Counted from the first letter of the stretch, positions 43,149 through 52,589 are shown. The stretch: 64,000 bases of DNA from Brucella thiophenivorans (GCF_002252445.1 NZ_NNRJ01000010.1:62001-126000), one strand, 5' to 3'. The notes: a model not told the origin generated them from the sequence alone. A program made the numbers and translations.

Positions 43149-43258
43149 TGCATATAGCATTCCCGGACACCTTCCCTTATATGAAATACCCGATCTGAAG
43201 CCTTAATGGTGCGCATCTGCGCGACCATCGAAAGACAGCAACTCAAGAGGCATAAACA

Positions 43259-44392
43259 ATGAGCCAGGCTGAAGCCCAAACTGAGGACAAGTTGACCACA
43301 GAAGCAGCCCGCATTCCCGTTACCGTTCTGACCGGGTATCTGGGCTCGGGTAAAACGACGCTTCTCAACCGCATCCTCACCGAAAATCACGGCAAGCGTT
43401 ATGCGGTTATCGTCAACGAATTTGGCGAGATCGGCATCGACAATGATCTGATCGTCGAGTCGGACGAAGAAATCTATGAAATGAACAATGGCTGCATTTG
43501 CTGCACCGTGCGCGGAGATTTGATTCGCGTTGTGCAAGGCCTGATGCGCCGTCCGGGTCGTTTTGATGCGATCATCGTGGAAACGACTGGCCTTGCCGAT
43601 CCGGTTCCTGTCGCGCAGACCTTCTTCATGGATGACGATGTGCGCGCAAAGACGGTTCTTGATGCCGTTGTGGCCCTCGTTGATGCCAAGCATCTTCCGC
43701 TGCGCCTGAAAGACAGCCGCGAAGCCGAAGACCAGATCGCATTTGCCGATGTGGTACTCATCAACAAGACTGACCTTGTCACGCCAGAAGAACTTGCAAC
43801 CGTTGAAGCCACTGTCCGCGCGATCAACCCGCATGCAGTTATGCACCGTACTGAACGCTCTTCGATCCCGCTTGACCGCGTGCTTGATCGCGGTGCCTTT
43901 GATTTAAAGCGTGCGTTGGAAAACGATCCACACTTCCTCGACCACGATCACCCGGATCACGTTTGCGGCCCTGATTGTGATCACGATCACGGGCATGACC
44001 ATCATCATGGGCACGATCACACATGCGGCCCGGACTGCAATCACGACCATAGACACGATCACCATCATCATGACCATGCATCGCCGATCCATGATGTGAC
44101 TGTGACCTCCGTTTCACTTCGTTTGGGCGAAGTCGATCCGGCCAAGTTCTTCCCGTGGATTCAGAATATCACCCAGACACAGGGGCCAAATATTCTGCGT
44201 CTCAAAGGTATCATCGCGTTTAAGGACGACCCAGACCGTTACGTGGTTCAGGGCGTTCACATGATCATCGAAGGCGATCACCAGCGCGCATGGAAGCCGG
44301 AAGAAAAGCATGAAAGTCGTCTGGTCTTCATCGGACGTGAGCTGGATCCGGCTGAACTCAAAGCCGGTTTTGAAAACTGCAAAGCCAATTAA
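43259..44392 (+). CDS. COG0523 (CobW/ZigA-type) metal-binding GTPase
   Basis: A 377-residue G3E-family GTPase: P-loop [15 protein letters not shown] (residues 25-39), zinc motif CICC at 79-82 ([11 protein letters not shown]), ETTGLADP and NKTDL for guanine recognition. Residues about 227-275 are histidine- and cysteine-rich ([19 protein letters not shown] and similar), typical for zinc storage or delivery, and the C-terminal CobW_C domain follows. It acts in the cytosol, giving zinc to apo-enzymes under limitation. ATG follows AAGAGG. The adjacent Zur-like site and the WD40 gene 25 bases downstream form a likely operon. Confidence 0.92.
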   Translation: MSQAEAQTEDKLTTEAARIPVTVLTGYLGSGKTTLLNRILTENHGKRYAVIVNEFGEIGIDNDLIVESDEEIYEMNNGCICCTVRGDLIRVVQGLMRRPGRFDAIIVETTGLADPVPVAQTFFMDDDVRAKTVLDAVVALVDAKHLPLRLKDSREAEDQIAFADVVLINKTDLVTPEELATVEATVRAINPHAVMHRTERSSIPLDRVLDRGAFDLKRALENDPHFLDHDHPDHVCGPDCDHDHGHDHHHGHDHTCGPDCNHDHRHDHHHHDHASPIHDVTVTSVSLRLGEVDPAKFFPWIQNITQTQGPNILRLKGIIAFKDDPDRYVVQGVHMIIEGDHQRAWKPEEKHESRLVFIGRELDPAELKAGFENCKAN

Positions 44393-44417
44393 AATTGCCA
44401 ACTAAAATTGGACACTG

Positions 44418-45395
44418 ATGCCTACAGTTGCCCCACTGGACCTTGACGGTCATTGCCTTTACGCACGTTTTATCAACGGCGTTCCCTTCTTTGTTCTGGC
44501 CGATGGAACCATCCATCGGCTGGACAATGGTCACCAGACCAGCACAGCGCATGACGGTTTGCTGAGTGCAACACTGTCCTTTGACGGCAAATCGCTGTTA
44601 ACCGGCGGCGAAGATGGCCGCATCTGTCAAACCGCCTCCGATGGCACAGTCACAGAGCTTGCCAAAGTTCCGCGCAAATGGATGACGGCAATTGCGAGCG
44701 GTCCAAGCGGCACTGTTGCTTTCGCCTCAAGCCGCTCAGCATGGGTGCGCACATCCAACGGCAAGGTTCAGGAATATCCGCAGGAACGCAGCGTCGAAGG
44801 CATTGCGTTTGCACCGAAAGGCCAGCGTCTGGCAATTGCCCGATATAATGGCGCAACGCTAATCTGGACAGGCACTGAAGCGAAGCCTGTGGAACTGGAA
44901 TGGAAAGGCGCACATATCGGTGCGATCTTCTCGCCCGATGGCCGCTTCCTGATCACCTCGATGCAGGAAAACGCACTGCATGGCTGGCGCCTTGAAGACA
45001 GCAAGCACATGCGCATGACCGGCTATCCGGCCAAGGTTAAAGATTGGTCGTGGAGCGTAAAGGCCAAATGGCTTGCCACTTCGGGCGCTCCTGCTGCAAT
45101 TGTCTGGCCATTTGCGGGCAAAGATGGCCCGATGGGCAAGGCACCGCTGGAACTGGGGCTTCGCGGCGACAGCATGGTCACATCCGTCGCCTCCCACCCC
45201 GTCGAAGATATCACCGCGATTGGTTATAATGACGGCATGGTGCTTCTCGTGCGCTTTGAAGACCAAAAGGAAGTTCTTCTGCGTCGCCCCGGCAAGGGTG
45301 CAATCACCAGCATGGGCTGGGATGAGCAAGGCACACGCCTAGCCTTCGGCTCTGAAACGGGTGACTGCGGTGTCATCGATATGACAACCACCTGA
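44418..45395 (+). CDS. WD40 repeat protein
   Basis: The 325-residue protein folds as a single beta-propeller with several WD40 repeats, each ending in an SP-DGR-like turn: LSFDGKSLLTGGEDGRI, IAFAPKGQRLAIARYNGA, IFSPDGRFLITSMQENALHG, and MGWDEQGTRLAFGSETGDC. No signal peptide, so cytosolic. WD40 propellers serve as protein-binding platforms. It starts 25 bases after the zinc GTPase and so is probably co-expressed and perhaps a partner of it. A clear terminator follows. Confidence 0.88.
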   Translation: MPTVAPLDLDGHCLYARFINGVPFFVLADGTIHRLDNGHQTSTAHDGLLSATLSFDGKSLLTGGEDGRICQTASDGTVTELAKVPRKWMTAIASGPSGTVAFASSRSAWVRTSNGKVQEYPQERSVEGIAFAPKGQRLAIARYNGATLIWTGTEAKPVELEWKGAHIGAIFSPDGRFLITSMQENALHGWRLEDSKHMRMTGYPAKVKDWSWSVKAKWLATSGAPAAIVWPFAGKDGPMGKAPLELGLRGDSMVTSVASHPVEDITAIGYNDGMVLLVRFEDQKEVLLRRPGKGAITSMGWDEQGTRLAFGSETGDCGVIDMTTT

Positions 45396-45410
45396 TTAAC
45401 ATAGTCAAAC

Positions 45411-45436
45411 AAAAGGCCCCGAACGGGGCCTTTTTT
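45411..45436. terminator. Bidirectional terminator after the zinc-GTPase/WD40 operon
   Basis: AAAAGGCCCCG and CGGGGCCTTTTTT form a tight stem with a 2-base loop, with A and T tracts on both sides. It serves the rightward WD40 gene and the leftward esterase gene that ends at 45438. Confidence 0.88.
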
Positions 45437-45437
45437 A

Positions 45438-46325
45438 TTACTTCGCTTTCATCGTGACCGTTGGTCCGCCGTCTGGACCAAGGGAAGCCACCCATTGGCT
45501 GATAGCGGATGCATCCTTGTCGCCAAGCATATGATTGGCGTCAATCGTCCGCGCATCGACCTTCGCACCACCAGCGCGCAACAGCGCTGATAAAGCGGGT
45601 GCAAATGGCGAATACAACTTGTCTTCTTCACCGGTGATCGTCAGCACACGCGTCTTACCAAGATTGGCGACCGACACATTATCCAGAACCGGCATTGAGC
45701 GCATCAACACAGCACGTTTCACCAGATCAGGGTGCAGCATCATGGTTGCTGCCAGCAGATTTGCGCCATTCGAATAACCAACGAATGTCGCATGTGGCAG
45801 GTCAAGATCCTTCTCGTCCGCCAAACGTGTGAGGAATGTCACAAAGGCATTGGCTTCAAGCTTCACATCTTTCTGGTCAAATTTGACGGGCGTGATGCGC
45901 TTATACCAGCGCGTGCCACCATCCTGCATCACGCGACCGCGGACACCCAACAGCGTTGCACGCGGCCAGATTTTTGATGCCATCGGAACAAGGCTGGCTT
46001 CATTGCCACCTGAACCGTGCAGCAGAACAATCACTTCATTGGAAGCGTTTTCAGGCTTATAAAAACGATAGATGAACCGCTTGCTGCGCGAGAAGTTTTG
46101 TTCCGGCGTCGTTTCAACATCCATTTTCTTGTCACGCATTGTTACGCCCTCACCCAGTCGGGGAGTGCCAGTTTCATCTTTCATAGAAGCGGAGATGCCG
46201 TTTAACGCCATGCCTTGTGACTTGCTCACGACCTTGACAGGACTGAGTTCACCCTCTGCGAAAGCAGTGCTTGTTGTTGCTGCGAGCGCCACCATAAGAG
46301 TGGCTATAAACATCTTCTTTACCAT
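45438..46325 (-). CDS. Secreted alpha/beta-hydrolase (esterase/phospholipase-like)
   Basis: The 295-residue precursor has a signal peptide (MVKKMFIATLMVALAATTSTAFA). The mature part carries VIVLLHGSGGNEASLVPMA for the oxyanion region, GYSNGANLLAAT with the nucleophile Ser and DANHMLGDKDASA with the catalytic His. It looks like the phospholipase/carboxylesterase family related to YpfH and dienelactone hydrolases. Predicted periplasmic. It diverges from msrP, with which it shares a 260-base intergenic region. Substrate not known. Confidence 0.85.
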   Translation of the reverse strand: MVKKMFIATLMVALAATTSTAFAEGELSPVKVVSKSQGMALNGISASMKDETGTPRLGEGVTMRDKKMDVETTPEQNFSRSKRFIYRFYKPENASNEVIVLLHGSGGNEASLVPMASKIWPRATLLGVRGRVMQDGGTRWYKRITPVKFDQKDVKLEANAFVTFLTRLADEKDLDLPHATFVGYSNGANLLAATMMLHPDLVKRAVLMRSMPVLDNVSVANLGKTRVLTITGEEDKLYSPFAPALSALLRAGGAKVDARTIDANHMLGDKDASAISQWVASLGPDGGPTVTMKAK

Positions 46326-46439
46326 AAGCCCAACTTGCCATTGATATATTAACGAAGGTTTTATTCCGGCCGATGCCCGTTATGAATAGCAGCGCTTAAA
46401 CAGGATAGATTTAGCACAAATGTGTCGAAAACACGGAAA

Positions 46440-46466
46440 GTTACAAACTGTTACATTCGTGTTACA
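46440..46466 (+). promoter_or_regulatory. Three phased GTTACA repeats upstream of msrP
   Basis: GTTACA occurs at 46440, 46450 and 46461, at spacings of 10 and 11 bases, i.e. on one face of the helix. This is the pattern recognised by OmpR-family response regulators. It is about 120 bases upstream of msrP, whose E. coli orthologue is controlled by a two-component system. The regulator itself is not in this window. Confidence 0.5.
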
Positions 46467-46585
46467 CTGCGCTTCCTCATCAACAAAGCGTGAGCCATAA
46501 GCAGCTCGCAAAAATATCCATGTTTTTGACGTGTTTAGCGTGAAAATTGACCTAATTAAATTATCCTGACAAAGAGGATTTCGTT

Positions 46586-47545
46586 ATGGGCAGCTATAAA
46601 CCAGACCGCAATTCTTCGGCCTACCTCAATTCGAGCGAGGTAACGCCGAAGAACCTCTATTTGCGTCGCCGCGAATTTCTCATCGGCGCAGGCGCTATCG
46701 CTGCAACTGGATATGCGTCAGGCGCTTTCGCCGACCCTCTGAAAGCGGCAGCTTCAGCCTACAAAGTCGGTGAAAAGCTTACACCCAAAGAATCCGTCAC
46801 GACTTATAATAATTTCTACGAATTTGGCACAGACAAAAGCGATCCGTCCGCCAATTCCGGTGACTTCAAGCCATTGCCATGGCGGTTGAGAATCGATGGC
46901 CTGGTCAAACAGCCCAAAGAATTCGACATACAGGATCTGATTGCCAAAATGCCGCTTGAAGAGCGCATTTATCGGATGCGCTGCGTCGAGGCATGGTCGA
47001 TGGTCATCCCATGGATCGGCTTTTCGCTCTCAAGCCTGTTGAAGCAGGTCGAACCACTGGGCTCTGCAAAATATATCGCCTTCACTGGTGTTGTTCGTCC
47101 AGAAGAAATGCCCGGTCAAAAGGGACTGTTTCAGACGTTAAACTGGCCTTATGTCGAAGGCCTGCGCCTTGATGAGGCCATGCATCCGCTTACGATCCTC
47201 TCTGTCGGCCTTTATGGCGAAACACTCCCCAATGCCAATGGCGCCCCTGTTCGCCTCGTCGTGCCGTGGAAATACGGCTTCAAAGGCATCAAATCGATCA
47301 CCAAAATCAGCTTTGTCGAAAAGCAGCCGCCGACATCATGGCAGCAGCAAGCCGCCAATGAATATGGCTTCTATGCCAATGTGAATCCTGAGGTCGATCA
47401 TCCGCGCTGGTCACAGGCGACAGAACGCAGGATCGGTGAAGGCAGCTTCTTTAGCGCCAGCCGCCGCCCGACTTTGCCATTCAATGGCTATGCCGAGGAG
47501 GTTGCGTCACTTTATGACGGCATGTACCTGCGGACGAATTACTAA
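46586..47545 (+). CDS. msrP: Protein-methionine-sulfoxide reductase catalytic subunit MsrP
   Basis: A 319-residue periplasmic molybdoenzyme with a Tat signal ([17 protein letters not shown], around residues 26-45). The Mo-ligand cysteine is in [11 protein letters not shown] (about 133) of the sulfite-oxidase fold, with [11 protein letters not shown] near the cofactor. It reduces methionine sulfoxide in envelope proteins, receiving electrons through MsrQ. The frame starts with AGAGGA upstream. The msrQ gene begins 1 base after its stop. Near-complete agreement with the known family. Confidence 0.95.
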   Translation: MGSYKPDRNSSAYLNSSEVTPKNLYLRRREFLIGAGAIAATGYASGAFADPLKAAASAYKVGEKLTPKESVTTYNNFYEFGTDKSDPSANSGDFKPLPWRLRIDGLVKQPKEFDIQDLIAKMPLEERIYRMRCVEAWSMVIPWIGFSLSSLLKQVEPLGSAKYIAFTGVVRPEEMPGQKGLFQTLNWPYVEGLRLDEAMHPLTILSVGLYGETLPNANGAPVRLVVPWKYGFKGIKSITKISFVEKQPPTSWQQQAANEYGFYANVNPEVDHPRWSQATERRIGEGSFFSASRRPTLPFNGYAEEVASLYDGMYLRTNY

Positions 47546-47546
47546 T

Positions 47547-48203
47547 ATGGCAGTCACAAAAGCCAGATCAGCAAGCATTACGGAACTCAAAATCTGGGGC
47601 CTTTACGCCCTCGGCTTCGTTCCGGCTATATGGACATTCTATTTAGGTGCTACCGACCAGCTTGGTGCCGATCCCGTCAAAAGCTTTGAGCATACGCTTG
47701 GGCTTTGGGCGCTGCGCTTTCTGATCCTGACGCTTCTGGTGACGCCAATTCGCGATTTAACCGGCATCAGTCTGCTGCGCTACCGACGTGCACTTGGCCT
47801 TCTGGCATTCTATTACGTTTTGATGCATATGACCGTTTATATGGTGCTGGATCAGGCATTGAATATTCCGGTGGTAATTGCGGATGTTATCCGCCGACCT
47901 TTCATCACCATCGGCATGATCAGTTTCGCGCTTTTAATACCGCTGGCGCTCACCTCCAATAATTGGTCCATGCGCAAGCTCGGTCGACGCTGGACCACAT
48001 TGCACAAGCTGGTCTATGTCGCCATTGCCGGTGGTGCGATCCATTTCCTCATGTCTGTCAAAAGCTGGCCAGCAGAGCCAATCATCTATGCAGCCATTGT
48101 AACCGCACTTCTTATATGGCGCGTGGCACGGCGATTTACCAAACCAGCTAAACGAATAAAGCACAGACCAGAAACAGCGGTAATATTAAAGAATAGGATG
48201 TAA
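47547..48203 (+). CDS. msrQ: Heme-binding membrane subunit MsrQ
   Basis: The 218-residue integral membrane protein has five or six helices with histidines for heme ligands in LALRFLILTLLVTPIRDLTG, YYVLMHMTVYMVLDQ and LHKLVYVAIAGGAIHFLMS. It is a ferric-reductase-like domain protein (YedZ). It passes electrons from quinones to MsrP. The ATG at 47547 is the first in-frame start after the msrP stop; a longer frame reaching back into msrP is not supported. Confidence 0.94.
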   Translation: MAVTKARSASITELKIWGLYALGFVPAIWTFYLGATDQLGADPVKSFEHTLGLWALRFLILTLLVTPIRDLTGISLLRYRRALGLLAFYYVLMHMTVYMVLDQALNIPVVIADVIRRPFITIGMISFALLIPLALTSNNWSMRKLGRRWTTLHKLVYVAIAGGAIHFLMSVKSWPAEPIIYAAIVTALLIWRVARRFTKPAKRIKHRPETAVILKNRM

Positions 48204-48333
48204 TCCTCTTCCTCTTATAGGTTCTAATCTATCAGATAAATTGCCTGTAAATCAGGATAGGCCATGACATTCCAATGCAAATCATGCCAGTATCTCTATA
48301 AATTCGACAAGTGAAGCGGCGGGCGAGTACGGG

Positions 48334-49338
48334 ATGTCAATGTCTTCTATAGGAAAATCCAGACCCGTACGCTTCACAGGCAAAATTGTATTCATTCTAT
48401 TCGTTGTAATCTTTGCGATTTGGTCGAGCTTCGGAATGTGGTTCCAGCTTCCATTCGGCAATGCTGTGCGCGGCTCGATCATTGCAGCTTGGCTCTTCAT
48501 TGCGCTTTGGGTGATCGTAGGCGAGCGTAAGCTCCATTGCCGACGCAAGCGGCTATTTTTCTGCCTGCTCGCACTTGCTTTTCTGACTTGGTGGGCAACG
48601 ATCCGCCCATCACTCGACCGAATATGGGCACCCGAAGTGGCCCGCACTGTGACCGGCAAGGTAGAGGGCAATCAGGTTACGCTCTATAATGTACGTGATT
48701 TCGACTGGCAAACGACAGATGACTTCACCCCGAACTGGAAAGACGAAACCTACGACCTTAATAAAATAACCTCAGTCGATCTTTACCTGTCGTATTGGGC
48801 GGGACCTTCCATCGCGCACACGCTTTTATCGTTCGGCTTTGAAGATGGGCGCCATGTCGTGTTCTCTGGCGAAATCCGCAAGGAGCATCACGAAGTTTAC
48901 TCCCCGATTGGTGGTTTTTTTCGTGAGTTTGAGCTTGCGATGATCGCTGCAGAAGAAAACGATATTATTTTCCTGCGTACCAATGTGCGCAAGGAAGACG
49001 TTTATCGCTATGAGATTGACCTCCCGCCAGCAGCCGCGAAAGAACTATTTCTGACTTATGTAGAGCGCGGCAACCAGCTCGCGCAAAAAGCCGAATTTTA
49101 CAACACGGTGACGACCAACTGCACGACCATTATTTTCCAGATGGCGCGGTTTCTCGATCCGGGCATCCCGTTCGATTACCGCATTTTGCTGTCCGGTTAT
49201 CTGCCCGGTTATCTCCATGACCATGGATGGATAAAGAACGATGGCAGCAGCACCGAAGAAGCCCGCCGGCGCGCATCCATTGATGCAAAGGCGCAAGCAG
49301 GCGGACGCGAGGGCTATTCAGAACGCATTCGCCAATAA
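48334..49338 (+). CDS. DUF4105 membrane protein
   Basis: The 334-residue protein has three hydrophobic helices in the first 95 residues (IVFILFVVIFAIWSSFGMWF, GSIIAAWLFIALWVIVG, LFFCLLALAFLTWWA), then a periplasmic domain of the DUF4105 type with YWAGPSIAHTLLSFGFEDG, EFYNTVTTNCTTIIFQMARF and FDYRILLSGYLPGYLHDHG. Cys in TTNCTTI and His/Asn nearby are conserved in this Lnb-like peptidase-fold domain. No certain function. It lies downstream of msrPQ with its own start. Confidence 0.85.
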   Translation: MSMSSIGKSRPVRFTGKIVFILFVVIFAIWSSFGMWFQLPFGNAVRGSIIAAWLFIALWVIVGERKLHCRRKRLFFCLLALAFLTWWATIRPSLDRIWAPEVARTVTGKVEGNQVTLYNVRDFDWQTTDDFTPNWKDETYDLNKITSVDLYLSYWAGPSIAHTLLSFGFEDGRHVVFSGEIRKEHHEVYSPIGGFFREFELAMIAAEENDIIFLRTNVRKEDVYRYEIDLPPAAAKELFLTYVERGNQLAQKAEFYNTVTTNCTTIIFQMARFLDPGIPFDYRILLSGYLPGYLHDHGWIKNDGSSTEEARRRASIDAKAQAGGREGYSERIRQ

Positions 49339-49362
49339 AAAAACCCCGCTTGCGCGGGGTTT
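49337..49362 (-). terminator. Terminator of the RidA gene
   Basis: AAACCCCGC (49341-49349) with GCGGGGTTT (49354-49362), TTGC loop. The A-run on the left gives a U-run on the minus strand; the rightward T-run is only three bases. Confidence 0.82.
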
Positions 49363-49383
49363 CCAATCAACAACTACAAAGAA

Positions 49384-49728
49384 TTAGATTGCAGCGGTAA
49401 TGATGATTTCGACCTTGTAATCAGGCGTTGCAAGCGCTGCTTCGCCGGTCGCACGGGCTGGTGTGTTGGCCTTATCGACCCAGCTATCCCAGACTGCGTT
49501 CATTTCGGCAAAGTCCTTCATGTCGGCAAGCCAGATGATCGCCTGAAGGATTTTCGACTTGTCAGAACCGGCAGCTTCGAGCAGACGATCGACTTCAACC
49601 AGAACGGCCTTGGTCTGATCGGTCACGCTTGCACCCGGCTCGCCAACCTGGCCAGCGAGATAAACGGTATTGCCGTGAACAACGGCCTGGCTCATACGTG
49701 GTCCGACTTCGATACGACGGATGCTCAT
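49384..49728 (-). CDS. RidA family protein (YjgF/UK114)
   Basis: The 114-residue protein matches the Rid superfamily: VHGNTVYLAGQVGEPGASVTDQT near the start, VEVDRLLEAAGSDKSKILQA and TRATGEAALATPDYKVEIIITA at the end (reading ARATGEAALATPDYKVEIII). The arginine used by RidA for 2-aminoacrylate hydrolysis is in PARATGEAAL. Such proteins remove reactive enamines. It is a single gene, ATG at 49728 with a GAGGAG site, and ends at a terminator. Confidence 0.9.
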   Translation of the reverse strand: MSIRRIEVGPRMSQAVVHGNTVYLAGQVGEPGASVTDQTKAVLVEVDRLLEAAGSDKSKILQAIIWLADMKDFAEMNAVWDSWVDKANTPARATGEAALATPDYKVEIIITAAI

Positions 49729-49789
49729 GGTGAACTCCTCTCATGACTGCTGCGGATATACCCGCTTGTAAAAATGGTGCGCATCCTTA

Positions 49790-49838
49790 TTAGAGCGCAT
49801 CCTGAAAAGTGTGAAGCGGTTTTCAGACAAGATGCGCG
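49790..49838. repeat. Palindromic repeat, partial second copy
   Basis: TTAGAGCGCATCCTGAAAAG with the arm CTTTTCAGACAAGATGCGC-like: GCGCATC-CTGAAAA pairs with TTTTCAG-ACAA-GATGCGC around GTGTGAAGCGG. It matches the left half of the element at 42061 with several changes. The right half seems degraded (49840-49880). It lies upstream of RidA in a 420-base gap before rpmH. Confidence 0.8.
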
Positions 49839-50051
49839 TTAAAAAAATCAGGGATGATTTGGTCTGACCGATACACCTCGCCCCCTGCCCACTTTGGCAA
49901 TGGCTGATACATATATAGTGTCAAGAATTATTGCCGGGCGATTGACTCTTTACACCCCTTTCCCTATAAGCCGCACCACGTTCGCCCATAAGGGTCAATG
50001 GATGGTTTTTGCTATCCTTCTTTATGGGAAAAGAACTCGCTCCTGTTCAAT

Positions 50052-50100
50052 AGAGCTTGGTCCTGAAACGTAACTTTAGATTTCAGACAAGACCATGCTC
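50052..50100 (+). promoter_or_regulatory. Long hairpin upstream of rpmH, variant of the palindromic repeat
   Basis: GAGC-TTGGTC-CTGAAA at 50053-50068 pairs with TTTCAG-ACAA-GACCAT-GCTC (50081-50100). The CTGAAA...TTTCAGACAA core is the same as in the repeat at 49790, but the outer pairs differ on both sides in a compensating way. It lies about 50 bases before rpmH, so it is likely part of the rpmH promoter/leader region. Confidence 0.55.
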
Positions 50101-50148
50101 GTCGTAAAGACAGAACCAAGAAGGGCCGCACACCGCGGTATTAAATAA

Positions 50149-50283
50149 ATGAAGCGTACTTTTCAGCCATCCAACCTCGTCCGCAAGCGCCGTCACGGTT
50201 TCCGTGCACGTATGGCAACTGCCGCAGGTCGTAAAGTTCTTGCCGCTCGCCGTTCGCGCGGCCGCAAGCGGCTTTCCGCTTAA
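50149..50283 (+). CDS. rpmH: 50S ribosomal protein L34
   Basis: A 44-residue highly basic protein starting [20 protein letters not shown] and ending [11 protein letters not shown], which is L34 by its well-known full sequence. It is followed by rnpA, yidC and engB in the usual order. The gap upstream holds the hairpin repeat. Very short and easily missed by ORF cut-offs. Confidence 0.97.
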   Translation: MKRTFQPSNLVRKRRHGFRARMATAAGRKVLAARRSRGRKRLSA

Positions 50284-50318
50284 TCTTTTCCCGCGCGACC
50301 AGCGCGGTGAATAAAGAT

Positions 50319-50744
50319 ATGAAAAAGCAGAAACAAATACTCCGCCTTCGCAAGAGAGCGGAGTTTTTGTCTGTCAGGAATGGTGAAAAACGGCGTGGTC
50401 CACTGTTTCTTTTGGAAGTCCGGGAACGGTCTGAAGAAGAATCTGCGGCGGCCAAAATCGGCGACAACCCCCGCGCAGGCTTCACTGTCACCAAGAAAAA
50501 CGGCAATGCAGTGATACGCAATCGTATCCGTCGCAGGTTGCGAGAAGCGGTTCGTTGTCACGTGGGGAGTGACATGGCGCTCTCGACCGACTATGTCATC
50601 GTAGCACGCGAGCAAGCACTTACTGCGCCCTTTTCGCAACTGACCGCGGAACTCTCCAAACGCTTAAAAGCGACGGATGGTAGGCGCGGCGAAAAGAAAC
50701 GCCGAACGGAAAGACCGGAATCAGGACCCGTCGATGGAAAATAA
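50319..50744 (+). CDS. rnpA: Ribonuclease P protein component
   Basis: A 141-residue basic protein with [44 protein letters not shown] (the RNR motif) and [17 protein letters not shown]. It is the protein subunit of RNase P, which processes tRNA 5' ends. The C-terminus is extended with basic residues. ATG at 50319 is preceded by a weak site; GTG at 50307 is an alternative. It overlaps the yidC start by 11 bases. Confidence 0.94.
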   Translation: MKKQKQILRLRKRAEFLSVRNGEKRRGPLFLLEVRERSEEESAAAKIGDNPRAGFTVTKKNGNAVIRNRIRRRLREAVRCHVGSDMALSTDYVIVAREQALTAPFSQLTAELSKRLKATDGRRGEKKRRTERPESGPVDGK

Positions 50745-52554
50745 TCGTAATTTCTTCATAACCATTGCACTGTCCATCCTCGTATTAACGCTGTGGCAAG
50801 TATTCTATCTGGGACCGAAAACGGAAGCCCAGCGGGAACAGACACGCATTGAGGAGCAGCAGCGCCAGACCCAGCAAGCCACACAAAATGGCGCTCAGGG
50901 CGATACTCCACAGATGTCGGGCACACCCGGCGCAGTTCCAGGCCAGCACGATGGTGCAGTCGCGGGCGGCACACTGACCCGCGAAGCAGCCGTTGCTCAG
51001 ACACAGCGCGTCGATATCGACACGCCTTCGCTGCGCGGTTCGATCAATCTGACCGGTGCACGTCTTGATGACCTCTATCTCAAGAATTATCGCGAAACGA
51101 TTGACCCTAAATCGCCTGAAATTGAGCTGCTCGCTCCATCGGGTCTGAAGCAGGGCTATTTCGTAGAGCTCGGCTTTGCGGGCAATGACGCTGTTGGACA
51201 GGTTCCCGGCCCAAACACCGTCTGGTCGGTTGAAGGCAACAACAAGCTGACTCCATCGACGCCTGTGACGCTGACATATACCAACGATAAGAACATTAAC
51301 TTTAAGCGCATTATCTCGGTTGACGATGCCTATATGTTCGAAGTTGACGACACGATCACCAACAATGCTAGCACTCCGGTCTCGCTTGCTTCTTATGGCC
51401 GCGTAACCCGCTTCAACCAGCCTGAACATGCAAGTGCGACTTACGTTCTCCATGAAGGACTGATCGGCGTCATGGGTCAGGACGGCTTGCAGGAAATCAA
51501 ATATTCCAAGGTCGAAGACGACAAGGACATTTCGTTCAAGGACGTCACCGGCGGCTGGGTTGGTATCACCGACAAATACTGGGCAGCGACGCTTGTTCCT
51601 CCTCAGACTGAGAAGTTTACCGCCCGTTTCTCGCACTTCACCGATGGTCGTCCACGCTACCAGTCTGATCTTCTAAGCGCCCCGGTCACTATCGATGCCG
51701 GTCAGTCGCAGACGATCAAGAACCATGTTTTCGCTGGTGCAAAGGTCGTTCAGGACATTCAGAACTACGAAACAAAGCTCGGCATCAAGCAGTTTGAACT
51801 GCTGATCGACTGGGGCTGGTTCTACTTCATTACCAAGCCGATGTTCTACCTCATCGACTGGATCTACAAGTTCTCCGGCAACTTCGGCGTCGCCATTCTG
51901 CTTGTCACCGTTTTGCTCAAAGGCCTCTTCTTCCCGCTTGCCAACAAGTCTTACAAGTCGATGGCCCGCATGAAGCTCGTGCAGCCAAAAATGACGGAAA
52001 TACGCGAGAAATACGCGGATGATAAGATGAAGCAGCAGCAGGAAATGATGCAGCTTTACAAGCAGGAAAAGATCAATCCGCTTGCAGGTTGCTGGCCAGT
52101 TCTGGTTCAGATTCCGGTGTTCTTCGCGCTTTATAAGGTTCTCTACGTCACCATCGAAATGCGCCATGCGCCGTTCTTTGGCTGGATTCATGACCTTGCA
52201 GCACCAGATCCAACCTCGATCTTCAACCTGTTTGGTTTGCTGCCTTTCGCAGTTCCGGCCTTCCTGATGATCGGTGTCTGGCCAATCATCATGGGCATTA
52301 CCATGTTCCTGCAAATGCGCATGAACCCGACGCCTCCGGATCCAACACAGGCGATGATCTTCACCTGGATGCCTATAATCTTCACATTCATGCTGGCATC
52401 GTTCCCAGCTGGCCTGGTGATCTACTGGGCATGGAACAACACGCTTTCCATCCTCCAGCAGGGCTTCATCATGAAGCGTCAGGGCGTTAAGATTGAACTC
52501 TTTGACAATCTGAAAGACGTATTCAAGCGAAAGCCGAAAGAGGCGAAGAAATAA
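50734..52554 (+). CDS. yidC: Membrane protein insertase YidC
   Basis: A 606-residue insertase: TM1 at residues 7-24 ([18 protein letters not shown]), a Gln-rich linker, a large periplasmic beta domain (about 80-345), and the conserved five-helix Oxa1 core from about 360: [59 protein letters not shown] and the last helix [18 protein letters not shown]. The core arginine that binds clients lies in the [13 protein letters not shown] loop region. ATG at 50734 fits the family start. Confidence 0.96.
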   Translation: MENNRNFFITIALSILVLTLWQVFYLGPKTEAQREQTRIEEQQRQTQQATQNGAQGDTPQMSGTPGAVPGQHDGAVAGGTLTREAAVAQTQRVDIDTPSLRGSINLTGARLDDLYLKNYRETIDPKSPEIELLAPSGLKQGYFVELGFAGNDAVGQVPGPNTVWSVEGNNKLTPSTPVTLTYTNDKNINFKRIISVDDAYMFEVDDTITNNASTPVSLASYGRVTRFNQPEHASATYVLHEGLIGVMGQDGLQEIKYSKVEDDKDISFKDVTGGWVGITDKYWAATLVPPQTEKFTARFSHFTDGRPRYQSDLLSAPVTIDAGQSQTIKNHVFAGAKVVQDIQNYETKLGIKQFELLIDWGWFYFITKPMFYLIDWIYKFSGNFGVAILLVTVLLKGLFFPLANKSYKSMARMKLVQPKMTEIREKYADDKMKQQQEMMQLYKQEKINPLAGCWPVLVQIPVFFALYKVLYVTIEMRHAPFFGWIHDLAAPDPTSIFNLFGLLPFAVPAFLMIGVWPIIMGITMFLQMRMNPTPPDPTQAMIFTWMPIIFTFMLASFPAGLVIYWAWNNTLSILQQGFIMKRQGVKIELFDNLKDVFKRKPKEAKK

Positions 52555-52560
52555 AACGTA

Positions 52561-52589
52561 AAAAGCCCCGCCTTTGCGGGGCTTTTTTT
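52561..52589 (+). terminator. Terminator after yidC
   Basis: AAAAGCCCCGC (52561-52571), CTTT loop, GCGGGGCTTTT (52576-52586) and a T-run to 52589. Confidence 0.9.

Noticed and set aside
50785..51636. Leftward reading frame of 283 codons opposite yidC
   Set aside because: Antisense to the periplasmic domain of yidC; low-complexity Arg/Cys content.
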